Positions 9,086 through 17,033 of a stretch of 64,000 nt of DNA are shown piece by piece. The stretch's first letter is position 1. Every line of letters begins with the position of its first letter. The stretch spans positions 1 to 64,000 of the forward strand of contig JACCEP010000010.1 in assembly GCA_013416395.1 (NCBI GenBank), given 5' to 3'. The stretch comes from Alcaligenaceae bacterium (lineage in GTDB: Bacteria; Pseudomonadota; Gammaproteobacteria; Burkholderiales; Burkholderiaceae_B). Both the position numbers and the translations under genes were made by a program. A model generated the notes under the pieces. That model did not search any database and was not told the origin of the DNA. It saw only the letters and a program-made list of their open reading frames with translations.

Positions 9086-9096
9086 AGATGGTTCCG

Positions 9097-10083
9097 TCAG
9101 CCGGCCGTGGTGCCGGTGAGCTTGATGATTTCGGCCCATTTCTGGTTTTCGCTGCGTACGAACGCCGCGAAAGCGTCAGGGCTGTCACTCTGGATTGCAC
9201 GGGTTCCGGCCGCTTCAAACATGCTTTTGACCGCAGGGTCATTGAGTGCCGTCGTCGTTGCGCGAAAGAGCTTTGCGACCGCTTCGGCGGGCGCGTTTTT
9301 GGGTAACCAGAAGCCAAACCAGAACTCCTGGATTGCCAGATCATCGTGCAAAATGCTGTGCAGTGTTGGGATATTAGGCAGCTCGGCGAGGGGTTCGCGA
9401 CTGGTTACGGCCAAGGCGCGCAGCATGCCGCTCTGAACCTGCGGGATAGCGGTGCCTGCAATGGTAAAGGCAAAATCGGTGTCGCCACGCGTGAGCGAGA
9501 TGGGGATTTCTACCGAACCTTTGAACGGAACATGTAGCGCATCTGCCTTGAGCAGCGTCACGAACGTTGCACCGCTAAGGTGTGCGCCTGACCCTATGCC
9601 ACCAGAAGCGTAATTTAGCTTTCCAGGCTGGGCGCGCAAGGCGTCAATCAGGTCTTGCACGGTCTTGTAAGGCGAGCTGGCAGACACCACCAGCACCGTC
9701 GGGGATGTGGCAATAACGGTAACCGGCACAAAATCATTGATCGGGTCGAAAGCCAGCGTCGGTTGCAACGCCTTCTGTATCAGGTGTGAGTTTGAACCCA
9801 GCAGGGCCGTGTAGCCGTCTGCCGCTGTGTTGGCGACGTACTGGGCCGCCAGCACACCACCCGCGCCAACCTTGTTTTCGACGACCACGGGCTGCCCCAG
9901 TGTGGCGCTTAGCTTGGGGCCAAATTGCCGCATCATGACATCCGGGCCTCCGCCTGCCGCGTAGGGAACGATGATGCGCACCGCTCTAGATGGGTAGGTG
10001 TCAGCGGCCCAGGCTGTGTTAGTGAGCATTAGGCTGGCGCCCAAGGCGCCTAAGGCACCCAGGCAGAAGTCGCGGCGTTGCAT
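9097..10083 (-). CDS. TctC/Bug-family periplasmic binding protein
   Basis: A 328-residue tripartite tricarboxylate transporter receptor. The N-terminus MQRRDFCLGALGAL continues into a hydrophobic run ending AWA, a signal peptide with a twin-arginine pair, possibly Tat-dependent. The mature start YPSRAVRIIVPYAAGGGPD is the Bug hallmark. AAGGAGA lies ahead of the ATG at 10083. No TctA or TctB is adjacent, so it is an orphan receptor that may use a remote permease or act in sensing. It is the first gene of the acid-degradation cluster and divergent from a LysR gene. Confidence 0.9.
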   Translation of the reverse strand: MQRRDFCLGALGALGASLMLTNTAWAADTYPSRAVRIIVPYAAGGGPDVMMRQFGPKLSATLGQPVVVENKVGAGGVLAAQYVANTAADGYTALLGSNSHLIQKALQPTLAFDPINDFVPVTVIATSPTVLVVSASSPYKTVQDLIDALRAQPGKLNYASGGIGSGAHLSGATFVTLLKADALHVPFKGSVEIPISLTRGDTDFAFTIAGTAIPQVQSGMLRALAVTSREPLAELPNIPTLHSILHDDLAIQEFWFGFWLPKNAPAEAVAKLFRATTTALNDPAVKSMFEAAGTRAIQSDSPDAFAAFVRSENQKWAEIIKLTGTTAG

Positions 10084-10128
10084 AGTGTCTCCTTGTTGTA
10101 ATGCGACCAGTGTAGGTAAGTAAAGTGA

Positions 10129-10175
10129 ATACAAAAAGTGATATATTTTTATATGTCGATAACTTTTGGTTGTAT
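10129..10175. promoter_or_regulatory. Dyad operator between divergent Bug and LysR genes
   Basis: ATACAAAAAGT (10129-10139) is matched in inverted orientation by ACTTTTGGTTGTAT (10162-10175), with an AT-rich centre. LysR proteins bind such dyads in divergent promoters, so this is the probable site of the adjacent regulator. Confidence 0.45.
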
Positions 10176-10195
10176 ATTAATAAACCGGTGGAGTG

Positions 10196-11116
10196 ATGGA
10201 ACCTGATTACCTTATAGCTAAGCTACGTTTTCGCCATCTGCGCCTGCTGACCGAGGTGCAGTCCAGAGGCAGTCTGCGGGCTGCGGCCCAGGCGCTCAAC
10301 CTTACGCAACCCGCTTTGAGCAAGGCACTTACTGAAATAGAAAGCGCATTCGGCTTTGCCTTGTTCACGCGTACGGCGGGCGGCTTGACGCCAACGGGGC
10401 AAGGCGAGGTGGTGGTTGGCGGTGCGACGAGGCTGCTGCAAGAGCTTACGCATCTGCGCGCCGAGGCCATGACAGCCCATCGGTTTGCAGCCAAAATTCG
10501 GATTGGTGCGCCCCCATTTGTGGCACAAACCTATTTGCCAGAGGTTATAGCAAGGCTGGTGCGTCAGGAAACACCCGTGCGAGTGCATCTGCAAGAAGAT
10601 CGGGTTCCAGCACTGATCAGTGCACTGCAACGCGGTGAGCTTGACGCGTTGGTTACGACCTTTCCCTTGCAGATGCTGGAATCGGATGCAGACGCGTTTC
10701 AGTACGTTAATTTATTCGAGGTGCAATTTGCCGTGGTTGCATGCACCGAACACCCATTGGTACGTTCGCAACGTGTCGATTGGTCCTGTTTGTCACGGGA
10801 GCCATGGGTGATGCCGGCCGAAGGGTCTATGGGGCGCAAGCTTATCGAGGAGTGCTTCACGCATGCCGGGGTGCCTGTGCCACTACCTGTAATCGAATCA
10901 ACTAGCCCGACCACAAGCCTGCAATTCGTGGCGGCCGGTCTTGGCATTGGCATTGTTCCAGATGTGACGCTGCTTCATCACAGCACATTGAAGACGGGTT
11001 CAGTTAAACAGCTACGGGTTGTGCCAGAGCCGCGCTCTAGCGTGGTGGCGCTTATCTTCAGAGATGGGCCAGCCAACCCTCGCGTTGCGCTGCTAAAAGA
11101 TGCGCTGGCACTTTGA
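10196..11116 (+). CDS. LysR-family transcriptional regulator
   Basis: A 306-residue LysR-type regulator. The helix-turn-helix lies at about residues 15-65 (GSLRAAAQALNLTQPALSKAL), followed by the inducer-binding domain. The ATG at 10196 follows GGTGGAG. It is transcribed away from the Bug/CoA-transferase/SDR/MaoC cluster and probably controls it in response to the acid or its CoA ester. The stop codon lies inside a segment that matches the tnpB-like remnant at 170-232, so the C-terminus may have been rewritten by that insertion. Confidence 0.92.
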   Translation: MEPDYLIAKLRFRHLRLLTEVQSRGSLRAAAQALNLTQPALSKALTEIESAFGFALFTRTAGGLTPTGQGEVVVGGATRLLQELTHLRAEAMTAHRFAAKIRIGAPPFVAQTYLPEVIARLVRQETPVRVHLQEDRVPALISALQRGELDALVTTFPLQMLESDADAFQYVNLFEVQFAVVACTEHPLVRSQRVDWSCLSREPWVMPAEGSMGRKLIEECFTHAGVPVPLPVIESTSPTTSLQFVAAGLGIGIVPDVTLLHHSTLKTGSVKQLRVVPEPRSSVVALIFRDGPANPRVALLKDALAL

Positions 11117-11206
11117 CCCGAATGCGTGGCAAACCTCGTCCGAGTGAGTTGGTTGCGAGGCAACCTCCTGGCGAAAGTGCCGAGCTTGGTCGGGGAAGAA
11201 TAGCGC
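11113..11206 (+). mobile_element. IS200/IS605 right-end-like remnant, copy 2
   Basis: TTGACCCG (11113-11120) and GCGTGGCAAACCTCGTC (11124-11140) align with 182-189 and GCGCGGCAAGCCCCGTC (191-207) of copy 1, with only three transitions in the second block. GGGGAAGAATAGCGC (11192-11206) aligns with GGGGAAGGATAGCGC (217-231). About 40 extra bases separate the blocks here. It supplies the stop codon of the LysR gene. Confidence 0.4.
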
Positions 11207-11243
11207 GCACGCCATAGGCGCGCTCTGTTTGATGTTGCCTAAC

Positions 11244-12170
11244 TCAAACGTTGACTGGCGTCAGTACACTGCCGTCACGGTAAAACTGCCTGAGGTTTTG
11301 CAACGTTAACTCGGCCATTGCAAGACGCGTTTCATGGGTGGCGCTGCCAATGTGCGGTGCCAGAATAAGCCGGTCAAGATTCAACAACTGCGGGTTGATG
11401 TGGGGTTCATTGTTGAACACGTCCAGCGCGGCTCCGGCAATAACGCCTTCACGTAGCGCCTGTGCCAGTGCGTCTTCGTCCACCAAAGACCCGCGGGCAA
11501 TATTCACCAGATATCCGTTGGGGCCAAGCGCATTGAGCACGTCGGCATTAATCATCTTGGCTGTCTCTGGCCCCCCAGGCGCAGCAACGATAAGGATATC
11601 GCTGGTTTCTGCAAGTTTCAAAAGGTGGGGCTCAAACCGCAGATCAACGTTTTGCCGGGTACGCCCAAAGTAGGCAAGCGAAACGTCGAAGGCTTCAAAG
11701 CGTCGTGCAATTTCTCGGCCGATGCGACCCAGGCCAATAATACCCACGGTTTTGCCCGACAGATTGGTACCTAGCGAAAAATTCGACTGCGGCCACTGTG
11801 ACGTTTTCGCAAAATTGTGTGCCTGTGGCAACTGGCGCAGCATGGCCAGGGTAAGGCCCACTGCCAGTTCTGCCACAGCGCTGTTGAGCACATTGGGTGT
11901 GTTTGCGACCACAATGCCCTTTTCTTTGGCCAGTTGCAGTGGGATCAAGTCGTAGCCCACACCACACGTGGCGATGACCCCCAGGTTGCTCAGGCTGTGG
12001 ATGGTATCGGCCGGCACAAGATAATTACTGCGGGTAATGATACCGCGCACTTTGGGGAAAAGTGCAGGCGATGCCTGGAGTGATTCCCAGTCATGGCGTA
12101 CAAACTCGGCGTCGATCTTGTCTTGCACGAAGTCTGGAAAGCTGCCTATTTGTAGCAAGTGTTCTTTCAT
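11244..12170 (-). CDS. D-2-hydroxyacid dehydrogenase (GhrB/hydroxypyruvate reductase type)
   Basis: A 308-residue NAD(P)-dependent 2-hydroxyacid dehydrogenase, reducing a 2-keto acid such as hydroxypyruvate or glyoxylate, or the reverse. The nucleotide loop GLGRIG is at 146-151, and the catalytic triad is Arg226 (NIARGSLV), Glu255 and His273 (APHIGSATHE). The ATG at 12170 is preferred over a GTG at 12179 because AGGAG then has normal spacing. It is the last gene of the minus-strand sugar-acid operon. Confidence 0.9.
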   Translation of the reverse strand: MKEHLLQIGSFPDFVQDKIDAEFVRHDWESLQASPALFPKVRGIITRSNYLVPADTIHSLSNLGVIATCGVGYDLIPLQLAKEKGIVVANTPNVLNSAVAELAVGLTLAMLRQLPQAHNFAKTSQWPQSNFSLGTNLSGKTVGIIGLGRIGREIARRFEAFDVSLAYFGRTRQNVDLRFEPHLLKLAETSDILIVAAPGGPETAKMINADVLNALGPNGYLVNIARGSLVDEDALAQALREGVIAGAALDVFNNEPHINPQLLNLDRLILAPHIGSATHETRLAMAELTLQNLRQFYRDGSVLTPVNV

Positions 12171-12210
12171 TGGTCCCACTCTCCTTTTTTTTATTTAAGT
12201 GCCTGTCAGG

Positions 12211-12912
12211 CTATTTGAACTGGCTGCGCCGTCGGTACTGTTCGAGATAGGCGTCGCGCGACGGGATCAGGTGACTGCGGCAGGTAGATACGAGAAAGTC
12301 GCGGTCCTGGTTTTGAAGGGCGTTAATCATCTTCCAGTGGTCATCACGTGCTTTCTGCAGGAAACGGGCGTCGGCCATCGACAAAAACCGCACCACGTGA
12401 GTTCTTCGTGCGAAGTCGTCGATGGTTGCGCAAAGAATCGGATTGTCGGTCAGTGCGAATAGCGTTTGATGAAAGCATATATTCGCGCGGAAGGCGGCGC
12501 GCATATTGCCGGTTTCTGCTGCTTCGTCATGTTGGCACTGCACGGCTATCAAGCCCTGCAGACGGTCTGGTGAAACGGGGAATGCGATCTGTTGCGCCGC
12601 GTTGCCTTCCAGGATGTCGCGCACGACGTATAAGTCTATGACCTCTTTGTCGGTATAGGCTTTTACAAAGGCTCCAACATTTTTTCGCCGTTCTATCAGC
12701 CCCATGTTGTCCAGTTCGCTCAAGGCCTGTCGCACTACGTGACGGGTGACATTGAAGCGGGAACATATATCGTCTTCGACCAGCCGTTCGCGTGGGTGCA
12801 AATAGCCAAATACGATGTCTTCTTCGAGTACATCTACAATTTGGCTGGTCGAGGGTTCGGCGTGGGCCAGAACGCCAGGGTTTAGTGCTGTTTCTGCGGA
12901 AATACTCATCAT
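12211..12912 (-). CDS. GntR-family regulator, FCD (FadR) subgroup
   Basis: A 233-residue regulator with an N-terminal winged helix (LHPRERLVEDDICSRFNVTR at about residues 37-56, then RQALSELDNMGLIERRKNVGAFV) and an all-helical FCD ligand domain. Acidic and histidine residues for metal and acid binding are visible (VVRDILEGNA, CFHQTLF). ATG codons at 12912 and 12909 are equally possible; a frame running back to 13041 would overlap tctA. It sits within the operon it most likely represses, and the palindrome at 19984-19995 is a candidate operator. Confidence 0.9.
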   Translation of the reverse strand: MMSISAETALNPGVLAHAEPSTSQIVDVLEEDIVFGYLHPRERLVEDDICSRFNVTRHVVRQALSELDNMGLIERRKNVGAFVKAYTDKEVIDLYVVRDILEGNAAQQIAFPVSPDRLQGLIAVQCQHDEAAETGNMRAAFRANICFHQTLFALTDNPILCATIDDFARRTHVVRFLSMADARFLQKARDDHWKMINALQNQDRDFLVSTCRSHLIPSRDAYLEQYRRRSQFK

Positions 12913-12946
12913 CAATCCAGTAGCTGTGCGTGTCTTTTTGCTTATG

Positions 12947-14446
12947 CTACGCCGCTTTGACGGGCTTGCGGCGTAGCCAGCGGAAAAGCGGGGTGGCTTG
13001 CAGTATAGAAAACGCAGCGATGACCAGCAATGTGACGGCAATGGGGCTGGTCAAGAAGACATTCCAGCTGTCATAACCTATGAGCAACGACTGCGCCAAA
13101 CTGGAGTCAAGCAGCATGCCCAGAACAAGGCCAATAACCATGGGGGCTGTCGGTATGCTGGCGCGTTCAAATATATAGCCCAGCAAGCCGAAGCCTAGCA
13201 TTAGCCACACGTCGAACATATTGTTGTTGATGGCAAGTGATCCCACGATACCCAGCACCGCAATGGAAGCTGCAACGACAATTTTCGGGATGCGTGTCAC
13301 CAGAATGCACACGCGTGTCAGGCCCAGCCCGATGAGGAACAGCGGGATATTTGCCAAAATAACCGCCCAGATCAGCGTGTAGGTGATTTCACCGTGTTCG
13401 GTAAGCAGGGTCGGGCCAGGCAATATGCCATGCACCATCAAGCCACCCAGGAGCACGGCAGTGGTTGAACTGCCCGGGATACCCAATGCAATCGTCGGCA
13501 CCAGCGCCCCGCCAACGACGGCGTTGTTGGCGGACTCGGCCGAAGCAATGCCGGCGGGGTCGCCTTTGCCGAATTGGCTTTTGTCTTTGGCCCAGCGTTT
13601 GGCTTCGTTGTAGGCGAACCAGCTTGCCGTTTCGCCACCGCTACCCGGAATAATCCCCGTCACAATGCCGATGATGCCTGATCTGAAAATATTGGGTATT
13701 AGCTTGGTAAATTCACGCAAGCTTGGCAGCACGCGATCGCCCAGTTTGTTTGCGGGGGGCGGTGCCGTGCCCGCCTGCTCAGCCAGGGCAATGGCTTGTG
13801 GCAAGGAAAACATGCCTATCAGCGCCACCGTATAAGAGATGCCCGAATACAGGTTGATGTTTTCGAAGGTAAAACGTGCTGAACCCGTGGTCGAGTCCAT
13901 GCCCACCATGGCCAGCAACAAGCCTAATGCGCCCGAAAACAGGCCCTTGATGGGCGAGCCTTTGGAGAGCGTTCCTATCATTGTGATGCCCAGCACGGCA
14001 ATCGCGAACAGCTCGACAGGGCCAAACATCAGTACAAGCCGCCCCAGAAACGGTGCAATCGTCAGCAGGGCCACGCCGCTCATAAGCCCGCCTACCAGCG
14101 AGGCGCTCAGCGAAATGCCCAAGGCACGGCCCGCTTCGCCACGTGCGCCCATCGGAAACCCGTCAAGTACCGTAGCCGCAGCGGCGGGTGTTCCGGGGGT
14201 GCGAAGAATAATGGCGGCAACAGAGCCGCCATACATCGCAGATAAATAAAGTGCCGCCAACATGGATAAGCCGGTTTCAGGCGGCAGGCCAAATGTAATA
14301 GGCAGCAGCAGCGCCAGGGCCATGGTGGCCGAAAGGCCGGGCAGGGCGCCTACAACAATGCCAATTGCCGTACCCAGCACAATGAAGAACATGTTGTAGG
14401 GGGTCAGTGCGTTGAGCAGACCTACCGCGATAAATGAAGTATCCAT
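12947..14446 (-). CDS. tctA: TctA large permease subunit
   Basis: A 499-residue inner-membrane protein with about 11-12 segments, the large permease of a tripartite tricarboxylate transporter. The TctA signatures GALPGLSATMALALLLPITF and YGGSVAAIILRTPGTPAAAA are near residues 33-95, and GIIPGSGGETASWFAYNEAKR repeats the motif in the second half. It follows tctC and tctB in the usual order and should import the sugar acid handled by the adjacent dehydratases and aldolase. Confidence 0.95.
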   Translation of the reverse strand: MDTSFIAVGLLNALTPYNMFFIVLGTAIGIVVGALPGLSATMALALLLPITFGLPPETGLSMLAALYLSAMYGGSVAAIILRTPGTPAAAATVLDGFPMGARGEAGRALGISLSASLVGGLMSGVALLTIAPFLGRLVLMFGPVELFAIAVLGITMIGTLSKGSPIKGLFSGALGLLLAMVGMDSTTGSARFTFENINLYSGISYTVALIGMFSLPQAIALAEQAGTAPPPANKLGDRVLPSLREFTKLIPNIFRSGIIGIVTGIIPGSGGETASWFAYNEAKRWAKDKSQFGKGDPAGIASAESANNAVVGGALVPTIALGIPGSSTTAVLLGGLMVHGILPGPTLLTEHGEITYTLIWAVILANIPLFLIGLGLTRVCILVTRIPKIVVAASIAVLGIVGSLAINNNMFDVWLMLGFGLLGYIFERASIPTAPMVIGLVLGMLLDSSLAQSLLIGYDSWNVFLTSPIAVTLLVIAAFSILQATPLFRWLRRKPVKAA

Positions 14447-14465
14447 ACCTGTTTCCTGCGGACGG

Positions 14466-14921
14466 CTAGTTCAGCCACGGTAGTAGAGGGACGGGCAGAC
14501 CCAGCGCCCAAATGAAAACAACCCAGACAAAGGCGGTAAGGCCCACGCTGATCAGCACGGCAGACCGAGCGCGTATGGTCTGGCTAAAAAGCAGCACACC
14601 TGCCATGAAAATAATGGTGGTGATGATGTAGCCCACTACCGGAATCAGGGCGACGTAAACCACCAGGGCCACTGAGAATGAAATGGCGACCTTCCAATTG
14701 ATGGGTGGCAGAGGTGCGTCGTCTTCCACAGTTTGAGTCACTTTGCGCAGGCGACGTTTTTTCACCGCCTCCTCGGCAAGCATTAATATGGCCAGTATGG
14801 CAACAATCCAGATCAGCAAGCCAGGCAGCCTCTGTGCCACGGAAGGCAGGCCCTCAAGTTGAAAGTAGAAAATACCCGTCAGAATAAGCGCGCCTATTCC
14901 TACAACATGTGTACTGTTCAC
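14466..14921 (-). CDS. tctB: TctB small permease subunit
   Basis: A 151-residue membrane protein with four predicted segments, the small subunit of the TTT transporter. The GTG at 14921 is the start because GAGGAG lies eight bases upstream. It lies 19 bases ahead of tctA and is separated from tctC by a strong hairpin. Confidence 0.9.
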   Translation of the reverse strand: MNSTHVVGIGALILTGIFYFQLEGLPSVAQRLPGLLIWIVAILAILMLAEEAVKKRRLRKVTQTVEDDAPLPPINWKVAISFSVALVVYVALIPVVGYIITTIIFMAGVLLFSQTIRARSAVLISVGLTAFVWVVFIWALGLPVPLLPWLN

Positions 14922-14961
14922 GTGGTCTCCTCGTGATGAGCGGCGTCTTGCTGTCAGCCGC

Positions 14962-14990
14962 GGCTGCCCGTTCGAAAGCAACGGGCAGCC
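14962..14990 (-). terminator. Intercistronic hairpin between tctC and tctB
   Basis: A perfect 11-bp stem, GGCTGCCCGTT (14962-14972) and AACGGGCAGCC (14980-14990), closes a seven-base loop. There is no T run, so it probably attenuates or stabilises the transcript, giving more binding protein than permease. Confidence 0.55.
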
Positions 14991-15005
14991 TGGGCTAAAA
15001 CTGAC

Positions 15006-15992
15006 TTACTTCTTGTCGGGCCCGTACTGGTCTTTGATCTCATTCCAAATTGCGGTAAATTCAACCTCTTGGTTTTTCAGGAATTCGCCATATTCGTCAC
15101 CGCGTTTGTAATCCAGTGGCAGTGCGCGGGCAGCCGCATCGCGTTGGAAATCAGGGTTTTTCACGACTTTGTCCATGGCATCCAGAAACTCTTTGCGTGC
15201 CTGCTCGGGCATGCCTTTGGGTGCGCTGTAGCCGCGTGATGATCCCGCCACGACGTTGATGCCCAGTTCTTTCAGCGTGGGAACGTCAGGGATATCGGGT
15301 GAGCGCTCATCGGCATACAGCGCCAGAACGCGCAGATTGCCCGCCTTGATTTGCGGGAAGGTAATGCCCAGGTTATTGGAGCTGGCGTCGATTTTGCCTG
15401 CCATGGCCGCTGTCCACGATGGGCCGTCACCGGCGAACGGAACGGAGCGAAACTTCAGGCCCGTCGCTTTCTCAATCATGATGACCGAGAAAAAGTCATC
15501 GCCGCCCACCCCCGAGTTGCCCACCGTCAATTTGTCCGGGTTGGCTTTTGCGTAGTCAAGAAGCTCTTGCATGGTCTTGTACGGGCTGTCTTTGCCCACA
15601 ACCATGACGCCGGGGTCAGTCACCACATTGGCCAGCGGCGTAAGGTCTTCAATCGAATACTTGATCGAATCGTTCATCAAGTAGTTCGTCATCAGCATGG
15701 GGGTATTGGTGATGCTGACGGTTGTGCCGTCGGGCTTGGTTTGCTGCGCCAGTTGCGTCCAGGCGATGGCACCGGTTGCGCCGGGTTGGTAGCGGTTTAC
15801 AAAATTAACGCCCAGCTCTTTGGCCAGATACGGTTGCACCAGTTGTGCCAGGGCATCACTGCCGCCGCCGGCTTTAAACCCTTGCAGTACGGTAATGTCT
15901 TTGCCTGCGCTATAGCTTTGCGCCAAAGCGCCAAGGGGAAGGGTGGCTGCTGCGGCTAGTACGACCGCGCGCAAAATGTGTTTTTGTTTCAT
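15006..15992 (-). CDS. tctC: TctC periplasmic binding protein of the TTT system
   Basis: A 328-residue Bug-family receptor with a Sec signal peptide (MKQKHILRAVVLAAAATLPL ending ALAQ). The mature protein has the typical GFKAGGGSDALAQLV and PGATGAIAW segments. The ATG at 15992 has GGAGAG upstream; the frame remains open further back, but that part overlaps the aldolase gene. It is the substrate-capturing part of the TctABC importer encoded here. Confidence 0.93.
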   Translation of the reverse strand: MKQKHILRAVVLAAAATLPLGALAQSYSAGKDITVLQGFKAGGGSDALAQLVQPYLAKELGVNFVNRYQPGATGAIAWTQLAQQTKPDGTTVSITNTPMLMTNYLMNDSIKYSIEDLTPLANVVTDPGVMVVGKDSPYKTMQELLDYAKANPDKLTVGNSGVGGDDFFSVIMIEKATGLKFRSVPFAGDGPSWTAAMAGKIDASSNNLGITFPQIKAGNLRVLALYADERSPDIPDVPTLKELGINVVAGSSRGYSAPKGMPEQARKEFLDAMDKVVKNPDFQRDAAARALPLDYKRGDEYGEFLKNQEVEFTAIWNEIKDQYGPDKK

Positions 15993-16060
15993 GATTGTCT
16001 CTCTCCTTTTATTGTGGGCGGTATGCCATGGGTTCATGACATCCTCGATCAAACGGCTTC

Positions 16061-16978
16061 CTACAGTTGGGGCATAGAGAACCCTTGGGCATCCAGTTGC
16101 TCTATTAAGGTTTTCTGTTCCGCGTCGGTCAGTTTCACCAGCGGAGGTCTGACTTGAGCCCATTGGGCGTCGTTGCCGTAATGCGCTATGGCAGCCTTCA
16201 TGGCCGGAATCATCGTGTAGCCCTGGAATGTGCCGCGCAATTTATCCAAGGCTGCCTGCTGGGCGTCGGCGTCCTCCTGTTGCCAACTGTTGTAAAGCCG
16301 TGCGATGGGTGTGGGGTTTACGTTTCCGGTGGCGGTGATGCAACCAACGCCGCCTGCTCTGAGCGTAGCCAGCAAAAATGTCTCGCTACCGGCAAACACG
16401 TTGAATCCCTGTTTGCCAAACTGGGTAATCATTGCCTGCGTGTTGTTCCAGTCTCCTGAACTGTCCTTCACACCCGCAATCGTGCTCGGGTAGGCCTTCA
16501 TCAGCCGTTCGATCAGCGCCAGGCTAATGCCCACCTGCGATACCTGGGGAATGTGATAAAGATAGATGCGCAAGCGGTCATCACCTGTGCGTTCGATAAC
16601 TTCCGAGTAACTGGCAAACAATCCATCGTCGGACACGCCTTTGTAATAAAAAGGCGGCAGCATCAATACACCGGGTGCGCCGTGCTTGACCGCATGGCGA
16701 GTCAGTTCCACGGTATCGGTCAGGGCGCAGCACCCTGTTCCTGGCATAAGACGTTCTGCGGGGATGCCTGCATCGAGCAGGGCGTCCAGTAACCCGGCCT
16801 TCTCGGCAACCGACATGGAGTTGGCTTCGGAGTTGGTGCCGAAAACGGCTAGCCCTACATCCTGATCTACCAGCCATTGGCAGTGTTTGACCAGGCGCCT
16901 GGCGTCGGGCTCAAGTGCTTCGTTAAACGGGGTAACAACGGGCGAGTAAACGCCGCGTAAACCTTGATTTGCTTCCAA
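16061..16978 (-). CDS. DapA-family aldolase/dehydratase
   Basis: A 305-residue member of the dihydrodipicolinate synthase/N-acetylneuraminate lyase superfamily. It forms a Schiff base with a 2-keto acid, for example cleaving or dehydrating 2-keto-3-deoxy sugar acids. The Schiff-base lysine is Lys171 in GVKDSSGD, the tyrosine is Tyr141 in YLYHIP, and the carboxylate loop is GTNSEA (47-52). The most likely start is a TTG at 16978, six bases after AAGGAG; the open frame extends to 17152 but overlaps the upstream gene. It acts after the dehydratases in the operon. Confidence 0.88.
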   Translation of the reverse strand: MEANQGLRGVYSPVVTPFNEALEPDARRLVKHCQWLVDQDVGLAVFGTNSEANSMSVAEKAGLLDALLDAGIPAERLMPGTGCCALTDTVELTRHAVKHGAPGVLMLPPFYYKGVSDDGLFASYSEVIERTGDDRLRIYLYHIPQVSQVGISLALIERLMKAYPSTIAGVKDSSGDWNNTQAMITQFGKQGFNVFAGSETFLLATLRAGGVGCITATGNVNPTPIARLYNSWQQEDADAQQAALDKLRGTFQGYTMIPAMKAAIAHYGNDAQWAQVRPPLVKLTDAEQKTLIEQLDAQGFSMPQL

Positions 16979-17033
16979 GATGCTCTCCTTTATGTTGACG
17001 TGGCGTTGCGTGGATACGAGGTCTGATCGCGTG

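Noticed and set aside
15351-15959. Long plus-strand frame of 202 codons opposite tctC
   Set aside because: It is the antisense shadow of the well-supported tctC gene, without a ribosome site or family features.
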